From DASUXA01 sp036378155 (GTDB taxonomy: Bacteria > Actinomycetota > Actinomycetes > Mycobacteriales > Micromonosporaceae), in the NCBI GenBank assembly GCA_036378155.1, contig DASUXA010000068.1, forward strand, positions 1-51,104: a DNA stretch of 51,104 bases, given 5' to 3'. Made by a program: the position numbers and the translations under genes. The first letter of the stretch is position 1, and each line of letters begins with the position of its first letter. Below the pieces are notes generated by a model. That model worked only from the letters and a program-made list of their open reading frames with translations, was not told where the DNA came from and searched no databases. Below, piece after piece: positions 15,772 to 23,191 of this stretch.

Positions 15772-17249
15772 GCCGGCAGACGACCCGCGAGCGCATCCCA
15801 CAGCTCGGAATCCTGGTGTCGCTCGCGGTGGCCGAGTTCGTCATGACCCTCGATCTCTCGATCGTCAACGTGGCGCTGCCGTCGATCCGGATCGACCTGG
15901 GCTTCGCCGCCGACTCGCTGCAGTGGGTGGTGAACGCCTACGCGCTCGCCTTCGGCGGGATTCTCCTGCTCGGCGGGCGCATGGCCGATCTGTTCGGCAG
16001 ACGGCGGGTGTTCTGCTCGGCGCTCGCGGTGTTCAGCCTCGCCAGCCTGGGCTGCGCCCTCACGCCCGGAGCGGGCGCGCTGGTCGCGGCTCGTGTCGTG
16101 CAGGGGCTGGGCGCCGGTGTGCTCGCCCCGACCACACTGAGCATCCTGACCGCCGTGTACCCGACGCCCAGCCAGCGCAACCGGGCGCTGTCGATCTGGA
16201 CGGCGGTAGCGATCGGGGGAGGCGCCGCCGGTGGAGTCATCGGCGGCGTGCTCACCGCCGCGCTGTCATGGCGCTGGGTCTTCCTGGTCAACGTGCCGGT
16301 CGGGACCGTGCTGTTCGGATACGGGCTGCTCCGCCTGCCTCGTGAACCCCGTCGGGCCCTGCGCGAGCGCGTGGACGTCGCCGGCGCGGTGACCGCCACG
16401 GCCGGTCTGAGCGCCCTGGTCTGGGCGCTCGTGCGCGCGGAGGTGGCCGGGTGGGGATCCGTCGCGGTGCTGAGCGGTCTCGCGGCCGCGGCGCTGCTGC
16501 TCGGGGGCTTCCTGGTGATCGAGCAACGGCTGGCGCACCCACCCCTCGTGCCGCTGTCGGTGTTCCGCTCACGACTGGTTACGGCGGGCAACCTGCTGAG
16601 CTTTCTCAGTTTCGTCCCGGTGATGGCGACCTGGTACTTGCTCAGCATCTACCTGCAGCGCGTTCTCGGCTGCACCCCGGTCGAGGTCGGGCTGTGGTTC
16701 CTGCCGATGTCCCTGGCGGTCGTCGGCGGTTCCCAGGTCGGCTTCCGGCTCGTCGTCCGCGTCGACGCGCGCGTGCTGTTCGGTGTCGGTGCGCTGCTCG
16801 GCGCCGTCGGCCTGGACCGGCTGGGCAGGCTGTCAGCCGGCAGCTCGGTCGTCTGGGTGGTCGTTGCGGCAACCATCACGATGGTGGGGGGCGGACTGCT
16901 GTCCGCCCCGATCACCGTGGCCGCGACCTCGGGCCTCGGCCCGGAGCAGGGCGGCCTTGCCGGCGGGCTGCTCACCACGACCCGCCAGGTCGGCGGCGCG
17001 GTCGGGCTCGCCGTGATGGGTACGCTCGCCGCCGCGCACACCGGGGCCGCCGGCTCCGGGCCCGCGGCGGCAATGACCGCCGGCTCGGCCGCCGCCTTCA
17101 CCACGGGTGCACTGGTCTTCGTTGTCACAGCGGTTGTCGGTGCGTTGACGCTGCCCGCTCGGCTCGCTCCACCTGCGACCGCCACGTCTCCGCCGGGTCG
17201 GCACGACGCCCTGAGCCAAGGCAGGCGAGCGACGGTACGCCGTGGGTGA
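15768..17249 (+). CDS. MFS drug exporter, DHA2 (EmrB/QacA) family
   Basis: This is a proton-driven multidrug efflux pump in the cytoplasmic membrane. The 493-residue sequence fits the 14-helix DHA2 group. It has AEFVMTLDLSIVNVALPSI in helix 1 (motif D1 with LD), GRMADLFGRRRVF (motif A), the helix 4 motif B region ARVVQGLGAGVLAPTTLSIL with its Arg, and a motif C-like IGGGAAGGVIGGVLTAALSWRWVF. The start is the GTG at 15768 that overlaps the wrbA stop. The pairing with a quinone reductase and a TetR repressor suggests defence against redox-active aromatic compounds. Confidence 0.93.
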   Translation: MSRQTTRERIPQLGILVSLAVAEFVMTLDLSIVNVALPSIRIDLGFAADSLQWVVNAYALAFGGILLLGGRMADLFGRRRVFCSALAVFSLASLGCALTPGAGALVAARVVQGLGAGVLAPTTLSILTAVYPTPSQRNRALSIWTAVAIGGGAAGGVIGGVLTAALSWRWVFLVNVPVGTVLFGYGLLRLPREPRRALRERVDVAGAVTATAGLSALVWALVRAEVAGWGSVAVLSGLAAAALLLGGFLVIEQRLAHPPLVPLSVFRSRLVTAGNLLSFLSFVPVMATWYLLSIYLQRVLGCTPVEVGLWFLPMSLAVVGGSQVGFRLVVRVDARVLFGVGALLGAVGLDRLGRLSAGSSVVWVVVAATITMVGGGLLSAPITVAATSGLGPEQGGLAGGLLTTTRQVGGAVGLAVMGTLAAAHTGAAGSGPAAAMTAGSAAAFTTGALVFVVTAVVGALTLPARLAPPATATSPPGRHDALSQGRRATVRRG

Positions 17250-17467
17250 CCGCGCCGTGGGGAGGTCGTACCGTATCGGAACATCTCGCCAGCGGCGGCG
17301 AGCTCCACTGCCGACCTCCTCCGCCAGCCGGGCCGTCGACAAGTCATCTCTCAACCCACCACCGTTCGGCCCGAAACCTCGGGACTTTCGCTCTTATCGG
17401 GCGATCGCCGCGAGTCGGACTATTTGTGTAATGAGTCCGCGAATCATTGGACTTCGAGGAGGTCGCG

Positions 17468-17866
17468 ATGGTGCTCGCAGACAGCAGCTATCCGCTGCTG
17501 GACGCTATGTGGACGATGATCGTCTTCTTTGCGTGGGTGATCTGGTTCTGGATGCTGATCACTATCTTCGCCGATCTCTTCCGCAGATCAGACGTGTCCG
17601 GTTGGGGCAAGGCCGGTTGGGTCGTCCTGTTGCTGGTACTACCGTTCGTCGGGGTGCTGATCTATCTGATCGGGCAGGGCCGGGGCATGGCCGAGCGGCG
17701 AGGGCGCGAGGCCCAGACGGCGCAGACCCAGTTCGACAGCTACGTCCGGTCCGTCGCGACGGACGGACACGCCGCCGACCAGATCGCCAAGGGCAAGCAA
17801 CTGTTCGACAGCGGCGCCATCACCGCCGAGGAGTACGAGTCGCTCAAGCAGAAGGTGCTGACCTAG
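17468..17866 (+). CDS. Small membrane protein with PLDc_N and SHOCT motifs
   Basis: The 132-residue protein has two transmembrane helices (about residues 10-34, WTMIVFFAWVIWFWMLITIFADLF, and 45-66, GWVVLLLVLPFVGVLIYLI), the phospholipase D N-terminal-like pattern. A cytoplasmic tail ends in a SHOCT motif (QIAKGKQLFDSGAITAEEYESLKQKVL). Such proteins are frequent in actinomycetes and their function is unknown; SHOCT is thought to mediate oligomerisation. GAGGAGG (about 17455-17461) fits ATG 17468 better than the in-frame start at 17447. The upstream 200 bases hold an AT-richer stretch (17417-17440) that likely contains the promoter. Confidence 0.85.
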   Translation: MVLADSSYPLLDAMWTMIVFFAWVIWFWMLITIFADLFRRSDVSGWGKAGWVVLLLVLPFVGVLIYLIGQGRGMAERRGREAQTAQTQFDSYVRSVATDGHAADQIAKGKQLFDSGAITAEEYESLKQKVLT

Positions 17867-17945
17867 CAGTCGCGGACGGCGTCGAGTCGCTGTGTGATCG
17901 GACACGGCTCTCACGGCACACAGGTGCCGGTGCGCCGGTGCCGTG

Positions 17946-17975
17946 GTGGCGGTTCGAGTCCCGTCAGCCGCGCTC
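17946..17975 (+). pseudogene. Possible tRNA 3'-end relic
   Basis: TGGCGGTTCGAGTCCCGTCAG resembles a tRNA T-arm, including the GGTTCGAGTCCC core, followed by an acceptor-like tail. However, the T-stem is not fully paired and no D or anticodon arm is visible upstream. It may be the remnant of a tRNA gene or the end of an old integration site. It is followed by a short hairpin and a terminator, as a real tRNA would be. Confidence 0.3.
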
Positions 17976-18016
17976 GTAACGAGCAAGGGCGTTCGCCGGT
18001 CGAGGCGGACGCCCTT
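17972..18016 (+). terminator. Two hairpins downstream of the relic and SHOCT gene
   Basis: GCTCG-TAA-CGAGC (17972-17984) is followed by a 13-base-pair stem 17985-17997 / 18004-18016 with loop GGTCGA and one G:T pair. It probably ends the SHOCT-gene transcript before the next operon. Confidence 0.7.
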
Positions 18017-18036
18017 CGTCGTTGTCGGTGAAAAGG

Positions 18037-18097
18037 CGCAACCGATGGTTGCGTTGAGTCGGTCTCCGGGGTAGCGTCACGAGCAACCAAAGGTTGC
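18037..18097 (+). promoter_or_regulatory. Two ArsR-type operators framing a promoter
   Basis: CGCAACC-GAT-GGTTGCG (18037-18053) and GCAACC-AAA-GGTTGC (18083-18097) are perfect inverted repeats of the same sequence, 45 bases centre to centre. Between them are -35 TTGCGT (18049-18054) and -10 TAGCGT (18072-18077) with 17-base spacing. The first site overlaps the -35 and the second covers the initial transcribed region of the SRPBCC-ArsR-SRPBCC operon. Confidence 0.75.
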
Positions 18098-18108
18098 GGG
18101 AGGCTGGC

Positions 18109-18570
18109 ATGGAGTTCGGAACCATCGAACGCGAGATCTTCATCGAGGCGTCGCCTGAGATCGTCTTCGAGGTCGTGAGCAGTCCCGACCACCTGAAGGA
18201 GTGGTGGCCGGACGACGCCCGGTACGACCCGACGCCCGGCTCAGCCGGGGAGATCGTCTTCGGCGATCGCGAGGCGGGTGGGACAGTCGTGGCGTTCACC
18301 GTCGTCGACGTACGACCGCCGAAGACGTTCTCGTTCCGGTGGACGCATCAGGCGGACGAGATCGCGGCGGAGGGCAACTCGTTGCTGGTCACCTTCGATC
18401 TCACGCCGTCGGGCGGCGGGACCCTGCTCAAGATGACCGAGTCCGGCTTCCGGGAGATGGGCTGGGAGATCGCCGTCCTCGAGCAGCGGTACCACGAGCA
18501 CGTCACCGGCTGGGACTTCTATCTGCCGCGGCTCGCGCCGTACGTCGCGACGCTGGAGGTGCGGCCGTGA
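18109..18570 (+). CDS. SRPBCC (AHSA1-type) domain protein
   Basis: The 153-residue single-domain protein has the START/Bet v1-like helix-grip fold with a deep hydrophobic pocket. AHSA1-type marks are IEREIFIEASPEIVFEVVSSPDHLKEWWPDDARY at the N-terminus and LEQRYHEHVTGWDFYLPRLAPYV at the C-terminus. The ligand or substrate is unknown. GGGAGG lies 8 bases before ATG 18109. The stop overlaps the ArsR start by 4 bases, so the two are translationally coupled. It is first in an operon behind two palindromic operators. Confidence 0.88.
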   Translation: MEFGTIEREIFIEASPEIVFEVVSSPDHLKEWWPDDARYDPTPGSAGEIVFGDREAGGTVVAFTVVDVRPPKTFSFRWTHQADEIAAEGNSLLVTFDLTPSGGGTLLKMTESGFREMGWEIAVLEQRYHEHVTGWDFYLPRLAPYVATLEVRP

Positions 18571-18926
18571 GCGCCGCGCTGTCCGACCAGGTCGACGACG
18601 ACCTCTGGTCCGCGATTGGGGACCCCACCCGGCGTCGCATGCTCGATCTGCTGCTCGTCGACGGCGAGGGGACCGCGACCACGCTCAGTCGGCAGATGCC
18701 GGTCACCCGTCAGGCGGTAGCCAAGCACCTCGGTGTCCTCGATCGGGTGGGCTTGGTGCGGGCGACTCCGGCGGGCCGGGAGAAGTGGTACCGGGTGGAC
18801 GACGCCCAGCTCGCCCGCGCGGTGGCCCAACTGTCCGCGGTCGGGTCGGCGTGGGACGCGCGACTGCAGCGGATCAAGCGGATCGCCGAGGCGATCCAAC
18901 GTTCCCAACAGGACCGACGAGATTGA
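18567..18926 (+). CDS. ArsR-family transcriptional regulator
   Basis: The 119-residue winged-helix repressor has a compact HTH: LWSAIGDPTRRRMLDLLLVDGEGTATTLSRQMPVTRQAVAKHLGVLDRVGLV, followed by the wing ATPAGREKWYRVDDAQL. It lacks the ELCVCDL metal-site motif of classical arsenic sensors, so it belongs to the non-metal group that travels with AHSA1/SRPBCC proteins. It presumably binds the CAACC-N3-GGTTG palindromes upstream of the operon and represses its own transcription. The ligand may be sensed directly or through the flanking SRPBCC proteins. Confidence 0.93.
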   Translation: MSAALSDQVDDDLWSAIGDPTRRRMLDLLLVDGEGTATTLSRQMPVTRQAVAKHLGVLDRVGLVRATPAGREKWYRVDDAQLARAVAQLSAVGSAWDARLQRIKRIAEAIQRSQQDRRD

Positions 18927-18937
18927 GGAGAAGCGAA

Positions 18938-19381
18938 ATGGTGGACATTCTGCACCGGGTCGGAGTGAAGAATTCGACACCCGAGAAGGTGTACGAGGCG
19001 CTGACCACCGTCGAGGGCCTTTCCGGCTGGTGGACCGACGACACGAAGGGGAGCGGCGACGTCGGCGGGGTACTCGAATTCCGGTTCCCCGGCGGGGGCG
19101 TCGACATGCAGGTCGTCGAGCTGCAGCCGGCTCAGCGGGTGACGTGGCGGGTCGTCGACGGCCCCGCGGAATGGATCGGCACGACGATCGACTGGGACCT
19201 GCGCCAGGCGGGCGACTACACGATCGTGCTGTTCAAGCACCAGGGCTGGACGGAACCGGTGGAGTTCATGCACCACTGCAGTACCAAGTGGGCCTCGTTC
19301 CTGATGAGCCTGAAGTCTCTGCTGGAGACCGGCGAGGGCGCCCCGGCGCCGCGCGATGTACGGATCGACGATTGGGATTAG
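18938..19381 (+). CDS. Second SRPBCC-domain protein of the ArsR operon
   Basis: The 147-residue helix-grip protein has HRVGVKNSTPEKVYEALTTVEGLSGWWTDDTKGSGDVGGVLEFRF at the N-terminus and ends in a long helix, FMHHCSTKWASFLMSLKSLLETGEGAP, an AHSA1/YndB-like pattern. It is related to but clearly different from the first SRPBCC protein. GAGGAG at 18925-18930 precedes ATG 18938, with 11 bases between this gene and arsR. Two SRPBCC proteins flanking one ArsR suggest two binding specificities or a ligand relay. A strong terminator follows. Confidence 0.88.
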   Translation: MVDILHRVGVKNSTPEKVYEALTTVEGLSGWWTDDTKGSGDVGGVLEFRFPGGGVDMQVVELQPAQRVTWRVVDGPAEWIGTTIDWDLRQAGDYTIVLFKHQGWTEPVEFMHHCSTKWASFLMSLKSLLETGEGAPAPRDVRIDDWD

Positions 19382-19400
19382 ATCCGGCGAGGCGGGGTTT

Positions 19401-19438
19401 GGTCGGTCGCGCGACGAATGCTGGTCGCGCGACCGACC
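19401..19438. terminator. 15-base-pair perfect bidirectional terminator
   Basis: Bases 19401-19415 pair with 19424-19438 around an 8-base loop. It lies between the convergent SRPBCC operon and the DUF6069 gene and is suited to both. Confidence 0.88.
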
Positions 19439-19470
19439 GGAGCCGCGTCAGGCGACGGACCGGTGTTCGG

Positions 19471-19938
19471 CTACGCCGCGACGGCGCCGAACCGCTGTCG
19501 GGACGAGCGGTACAGCATCGGGATCAGTACCGCCGCGACGACCACGTGGAACAGGGCGAGCAGGGCACGCTGTCCGACGGTGGCACCGGTACCCAGCATC
19601 GGCAGGCTGAGCGACAGGACGAACACCACGAGCGCGACGACCAGCCACGCGGTCGCGGCACGCGTGGTGAACTTTTCCAGCAGCGCCAGCAGTACCCACC
19701 CGGCGATCGAGGCGACCGCGCTGTTGAAGACGACGTCGAGCAGGCGGACGGGGACGCTGGGCGCGCCCTGGATCGCCGGGGTCGCGAGGTCGACGCCGAA
19801 CACCTGGGTGACGATCGCCCATACCACGCCGCTACCGACGACCGCGGCGGCGACGGCAAGCAGCCGGTACCGGATCCGCTGTCCCGGACGAACGGAGGCC
19901 GGTTCGCTGGTCGGGACTTCCGGCGTCGACGTGCTCAT
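19471..19938 (-). CDS. DUF6069-like four-helix membrane protein
   Basis: The 155-residue protein has a hydrophilic N-terminus (STSTPEVPTSEPAS) and four predicted transmembrane helices: LLAVAAAVVGSGVVWAIVTQVFGV, VVFNSAVASIAGWVLLALLEKF, ATAWLVVALVVFVLSLSLPML and ALLALFHVVVAAVLIPMLY. The pattern with GVDLATP after helix 1 resembles DUF6069 proteins of actinomycetes, whose function is unknown. GGAGGTGAG immediately before ATG 19938 is a strong ribosome site. Confidence 0.75.
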   Translation of the reverse strand: MSTSTPEVPTSEPASVRPGQRIRYRLLAVAAAVVGSGVVWAIVTQVFGVDLATPAIQGAPSVPVRLLDVVFNSAVASIAGWVLLALLEKFTTRAATAWLVVALVVFVLSLSLPMLGTGATVGQRALLALFHVVVAAVLIPMLYRSSRQRFGAVAA

Positions 19939-20053
19939 AACGCTCACCTCCGATGCTGCAGATGTCCGCGCCAGCCTATGAGCCCCGGTCAGCGACACGA
20001 GTCCCACGAATGTGTGGCTGCCGGTACGGCTGGAGCACGGCCCTGCCGGACGG

Positions 20054-20422
20054 TCATGCGTTGTCGAGACCCCACGAGATGACCCGGTCGGGTCTGATCC
20101 GGATCAGCGGTGCGTTGTCCGCTCCGTCGCCGGGTACGGCTTCGGCGGGTCCTTCCACAATGACCGCTCGCGGTCGCCACGGGTCGACCGAGGCGAGGTC
20201 GTCGACGACGAACGCTGCCTGCGGGTTCGCTTGCACGTTGCGGTACTTGCGGGTCGAGGAGAAGTTGTGCCCGGAGATGTCGATCGTGCCGAGGTCGGGG
20301 TTGTACCGCCACATGCCGACCGGGGTCACCTGGGGGCGACCGCGGGAGTCGGCGGTGGCGAGCCGTCCGAGCCGCCGGTCAGAGGTCAGGTACCGGATCT
20401 CGACCTCGCTCAGGGTCTTCAT
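20054..20422 (-). CDS. PPOX-class F420-dependent oxidoreductase
   Basis: The 122-residue split-barrel protein is of the pyridoxamine 5'-phosphate oxidase-like fold: LTSDRRLGRLATADSRGRPQVTPVGMWRYN, then ISGHNFSSTRKYRNVQANPQAAFVVDD and RAVIVEGPAEAV. Small actinobacterial members of this group usually bind the deazaflavin F420 and reduce small molecules; the cofactor here is inferred from the family. ATG 20422 is preceded by GGAGGTGCGGAG. It diverges from a MarR regulator across a region with repeated CATGTATGCGCA, so MarR probably represses it. Confidence 0.88.
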   Translation of the reverse strand: MKTLSEVEIRYLTSDRRLGRLATADSRGRPQVTPVGMWRYNPDLGTIDISGHNFSSTRKYRNVQANPQAAFVVDDLASVDPWRPRAVIVEGPAEAVPGDGADNAPLIRIRPDRVISWGLDNA

Positions 20423-20461
20423 CTCCGCACCTCCGCGTGGACGTGTCGTGTTCCGCCTGCA

Positions 20462-20508
20462 CATGTATGCGCAGGCATATTCCGAACGTACTGCTGCATG
20501 TATGCGCA
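20462..20508. promoter_or_regulatory. Duplicated operator-like site between PPOX and MarR genes
   Basis: CATGTATGCGCA occurs twice, at 20462-20473 and 20497-20508, 35 bases apart in the same orientation. Each contains the imperfect dyad GCAT/ACAT-GT-ATGC. The second copy lies just upstream of the marR -10 box. It is a likely MarR binding region. Confidence 0.6.
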
Positions 20509-20523
20509 CGCAAGATTGCGCTC

Positions 20524-20529
20524 TACCAT
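20524..20529 (+). promoter_or_regulatory. -10 box of marR (leaderless)
   Basis: TACCAT is followed after 6 bases by GTG 20536. There is no ribosome binding site. Confidence 0.55.
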
Positions 20530-20535
20530 CGCGGG

Positions 20536-21051
20536 GTGACACGTGAAGTGAACGGCGTCGTGTACCGGTCGGACGGGTTGAAGCACCTGTCGCCGGTGCG
20601 CGCCGCGGCGTTGCTCGGGCTGATCCGGGCCGGCGAAACTCTCGACCGGCGACTGGACGCCGAACTCGTCCGCACGCACGGCATCAGCCTGCGGGCGTTC
20701 GAGGTCCTGCTGTTCCTCGCCGTGTTCGCGCCGGACCGGCAACTTCGGATGACCGATCTGATCGCGCAGACCCCGCTGAGCCAGAGTCGGGTGTCCCGCC
20801 TCGTCGCCGAACTCGAGGCGCGGGGTCTGGTACGGCGGTCATCGGCGGACGCGGACCGCCGTGGCGTGCTCGTCACCATCACCGACCGGGGTGTCCAGAC
20901 GTTCAAGGCGGCGCAGGACACCCATCTGGCGGACCTGGAGCGACGCTTGTTCTCCCGCCTCACGGACGAGGAGATAGGGCAACTCGCGGCGATCACCGCG
21001 AAGATCCTCGCGGCGGACGGCACCGGGGAGACGACCGCCGGCTGCCGGTAG
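20536..21051 (+). CDS. MarR-family transcriptional regulator
   Basis: The 171-residue dimeric winged-helix repressor has ELVRTHGISLRAFEVLLFLAVFAPDRQLRMTDLIAQTPLSQSRVSRLVAELEARGLV as the DNA-binding region and RRSSADADRRGVLVTITDRG as the wing (DxRxxxxxLT-like). Flanking helices form the dimer and ligand site. GTG 20536 was chosen because TACCAT ends 6 bases upstream; longer in-frame starts would run through the operator region. It diverges from the PPOX gene, its likely target. It ends 16 bases from the convergent GNAT gene. Confidence 0.92.
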   Translation: MTREVNGVVYRSDGLKHLSPVRAAALLGLIRAGETLDRRLDAELVRTHGISLRAFEVLLFLAVFAPDRQLRMTDLIAQTPLSQSRVSRLVAELEARGLVRRSSADADRRGVLVTITDRGVQTFKAAQDTHLADLERRLFSRLTDEEIGQLAAITAKILAADGTGETTAGCR

Positions 21052-21067
21052 CGGAACTTCGCGGCGG

Positions 21068-21622
21068 TCACGACTGCGACGTGAGCGGCTTCGCCATGAC
21101 CAGCTCGTGGCGGACAGCGTCGGGCATCAGGTCGCCGAGTTCTCCGGTGTACCGGAAACCGTTGCGCTCGTACAGCACGCGGGCGGCGGCGTTGTCGCTG
21201 CGCACCGCGAGCCGCAGGGTGCGACTGCCCCGCCGCCGCGCCCACTGCGCGACCGCGTCGATGAGCGCGTCCCCGACACCCCGCCCGCGTGCCGCCGGCG
21301 CCACCCACATCGAGATCAGTTCCGCCACGCCGTCGTCGCCCGGTACCCCGCTCGCCATGCCCACCGGCTCCCCGTCCAGCAGCGCGATCGCGTTGTACGA
21401 GCCGGGTATGGCGAGCCGGGCTCGCCAGCGTTCCTCACGGTCGCCGTCGCCCTGCCAGTCCGCCAACCGCGAACTGAACGCGTACGGCGCCTCGCTCAGC
21501 GCCGCGAGTCGCAACTGTCGCCAGATCAGCCAGTCGTCGGCGGCGAGGGTACGAAGTCGCAGCGCGCTGCCGGTCACCGCGTTGCTGCCGGTCGCGGCGC
21601 CCGCCGCGTCTGTGCCGGTCAC
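21068..21622 (-). CDS. GNAT-family N-acetyltransferase
   Basis: This 184-residue acetyl-CoA-dependent acyltransferase has the core LRLRTLAADDWLIWRQLRLAALSEAPYAFSS, AELISMWVAPAARGRGVGDALIDAVAQWA (motif A, with the RGRGVG pyrophosphate loop), then LAVRSDNAAARVLYERNGFRYTGE (motif B). The protein likely starts at GTG 21622, which overlaps the stop of the upstream membrane-protein gene by 4 bases; the first 20 residues are low complexity (TGTDAAGAATGSNAVTG). The substrate is unknown. Confidence 0.88.
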   Translation of the reverse strand: MTGTDAAGAATGSNAVTGSALRLRTLAADDWLIWRQLRLAALSEAPYAFSSRLADWQGDGDREERWRARLAIPGSYNAIALLDGEPVGMASGVPGDDGVAELISMWVAPAARGRGVGDALIDAVAQWARRRGSRTLRLAVRSDNAAARVLYERNGFRYTGELGDLMPDAVRHELVMAKPLTSQS

Positions 21623-22380
21623 CGCGCCGGCTGTGCCGGCGCCCGCCACCAACCGGTACGGGTGAGCACGAGGAGACCCACGAGTGGGGCGACGGTGACG
21701 GCGAGGGCGATCCCGCTGACCGGGTCGTGCGGTGCCCACAGCAGATTCGGGCTGATCCCCGCCCGGTGCGATGCCAGCGAGAACGCGACGAACAACGCCA
21801 CTGCCGCGACGCTGCTCAGGGCGCGCCGAAGCGGCAGCGGGGCGGCCGGCGCCGGGCGAGGCGCGACCGGACCCGGTGCGGGATCGATCACGCGGCTGCG
21901 CCGTACCGGGTCGATCACCTGACTGGGTCGCGCCGGGTCCGTCACGCGACTGCGTCGCTCGGTGGCGAGCAACCGGTACTGCACGCTGGCGAGACCTCGG
22001 ATCAGGATCGCGACGACCGGCACGCCGAGCAGCAGGACGAGCGCGGTGTGCGTGGTCCACGCCCCGACCAGCGTCGGTCCGCCCCAGGAGGTGTCGTACC
22101 GACTCGCCCAGATGTTGTCGCGACTGCCGTGGAAGCCAAGGTACGGCCGGAACGGATAGGCGAGCACATTGATCACGACGAGGTACGCCGCGACCACCGT
22201 GAGCGCCGACGACGCGGCGGCTACCGGTACCGCCAGCAGCGCCCGCAGCGACCTGCGGGCGGACCGCCGGCCCCGCCACAGGGCGCGCAGCGCGACCGGT
22301 ACCGCGAGCGCGGACCGGCCGAACAGCCGAAGACCGTCACCGCTGTACGTCATGCGCCAAATCCCGAACACCCGCGTCAT
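21619..22380 (-). CDS. Integral membrane protein of unknown function
   Basis: The 253-residue protein has about four hydrophobic segments (around residues 47-72, 108-127, 183-203 and 222-240). It is split by a cytoplasmic or external loop carrying three 9-residue repeats of the form RRSRVTDPA / RPSQVIDPV / RRSRVIDPA, then a Pro/Ala-rich stretch. I recognise no family. The motif YRYDTSWGGPTLVGAWTTHT-like segment after helix 1 (about 95-110) is the most distinctive part. The stop overlaps the GNAT start, so the two are likely co-expressed. Confidence 0.65.
   Translation of the reverse strand: MTRVFGIWRMTYSGDGLRLFGRSALAVPVALRALWRGRRSARRSLRALLAVPVAAASSALTVVAAYLVVINVLAYPFRPYLGFHGSRDNIWASRYDTSWGGPTLVGAWTTHTALVLLLGVPVVAILIRGLASVQYRLLATERRSRVTDPARPSQVIDPVRRSRVIDPAPGPVAPRPAPAAPLPLRRALSSVAAVALFVAFSLASHRAGISPNLLWAPHDPVSGIALAVTVAPLVGLLVLTRTGWWRAPAQPAR
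21881..21961. repeat. Three tandem 27-base units inside the membrane-protein gene
   Basis: Units 21881-21907, 21908-21934 and 21935-21961 share the pattern GG(A/G)TC(G/C)(A/G)TCAC and encode in-frame 9-residue repeats on the minus strand. Confidence 0.8.
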
Positions 22381-22521
22381 GCGCCCCAGTCTCGCCGAGG
22401 CGTGCGTGGTCGGGCCACCGGAATTGCGTCAGCTACAGCCGCGATCCGGACAGCGCCGGGTCGCTACGGTGACGTCGCGGCGACGAGGTGCGCGGTGGCT
22501 CCCGACGGCATAGCGGCGCGG

Positions 22522-22779
22522 CTATCCGGGCTGGGGCGTGGGCGCGAGGTCGTCGGGCAACGCGGGTCGCGGTGCCGGGTGCTCGACCAGGGCGAGGACG
22601 CGGTTCGCCATGAACCGCGCGGTCCGTACCACGGTGCCGCCGCGGGTCACCTCGGCGACGGTGACGACGTTGCGGACGATCGACGTCTCCACCCGACGAC
22701 CGGCGCGGGTCGCGGTGATCTCGTAGGTACGCACATCTCCGCCCGCGTCCACCACGATCTCAACCCGATCGCCCTTCAT
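22522..22779 (-). CDS. Small conserved-looking protein, function unknown
   Basis: The 85-residue product (MKGDRVEIVVDAGGDVRTYEI, then ATRAGRRVETSIVRNVVTVAEVTRGGTVVRTARFMANRVLALVEHP) is predicted to be mostly beta strand with a proline-rich C-terminus. Sequence composition and codon bias are those of a real gene. I do not recognise the family. The gene lies 37 bases downstream of the second crcB, in the same direction, so it may be the last gene of the fluoride-channel transcript. The 141 bases between it and the membrane-protein gene at 22380 hold nothing I can identify. Confidence 0.6.
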   Translation of the reverse strand: MKGDRVEIVVDAGGDVRTYEITATRAGRRVETSIVRNVVTVAEVTRGGTVVRTARFMANRVLALVEHPAPRPALPDDLAPTPQPG

Positions 22780-22816
22780 GGGCAGATTGTCCCGCCCTAT
22801 CCGACCGGTCGCGCCG

Positions 22817-23191
22817 TTACCGCCAAATGGCGAGGGCGAGCGCCGCGCCCGCGAAGGCGGCTCCCAGACCGGCGACGATGCTCGCGATCACGTTGGCCGC
22901 CGCGTAGAACCGTGCCCGGTCCTCCAGCAGCCGCACCGTCTCGTAACCGAACGTGGAGTACGTGGTCAGCGCGCCGCAGAACCCGGTACCCAGCGCCGCG
23001 GACAGTCCGGACGCCATGCCGTGCGCCGCGGCGGTCGACGCCAGCAGCCCGAGGACGAACGAGCCGACGATGTTGACGCTCAACGTGCCCCAGGGGAACA
23101 CCGAGTCGTGTCGGGACTGCACGAACCGGTCGGTGAGGTACCGCAGCGGCGCGCCGACCGCCGCGCCCAGGGCGACGAGCAGCACAGTCAC
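22817..23191 (-). CDS. crcB: Fluoride ion channel subunit CrcB (Fluc), second copy
   Basis: This is a 124-residue, four-helix membrane protein that exports fluoride. Fluc marks are LGAAVGAPLRYLTDRF, FPWGTLSVNIVGSFVLGLL (with the conserved Asn) and GFCGALTTYSTFGYETVRLL (the sodium-binding and phenylalanine-box region). The start GTG at 23191 overlaps the stop of the preceding crcB by 4 bases (GTGA). Paired crcB genes of this sort often encode the two halves of a heterodimeric channel. Confidence 0.93.
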   Translation of the reverse strand: MTVLLVALGAAVGAPLRYLTDRFVQSRHDSVFPWGTLSVNIVGSFVLGLLASTAAAHGMASGLSAALGTGFCGALTTYSTFGYETVRLLEDRARFYAAANVIASIVAGLGAAFAGAALALAIWR

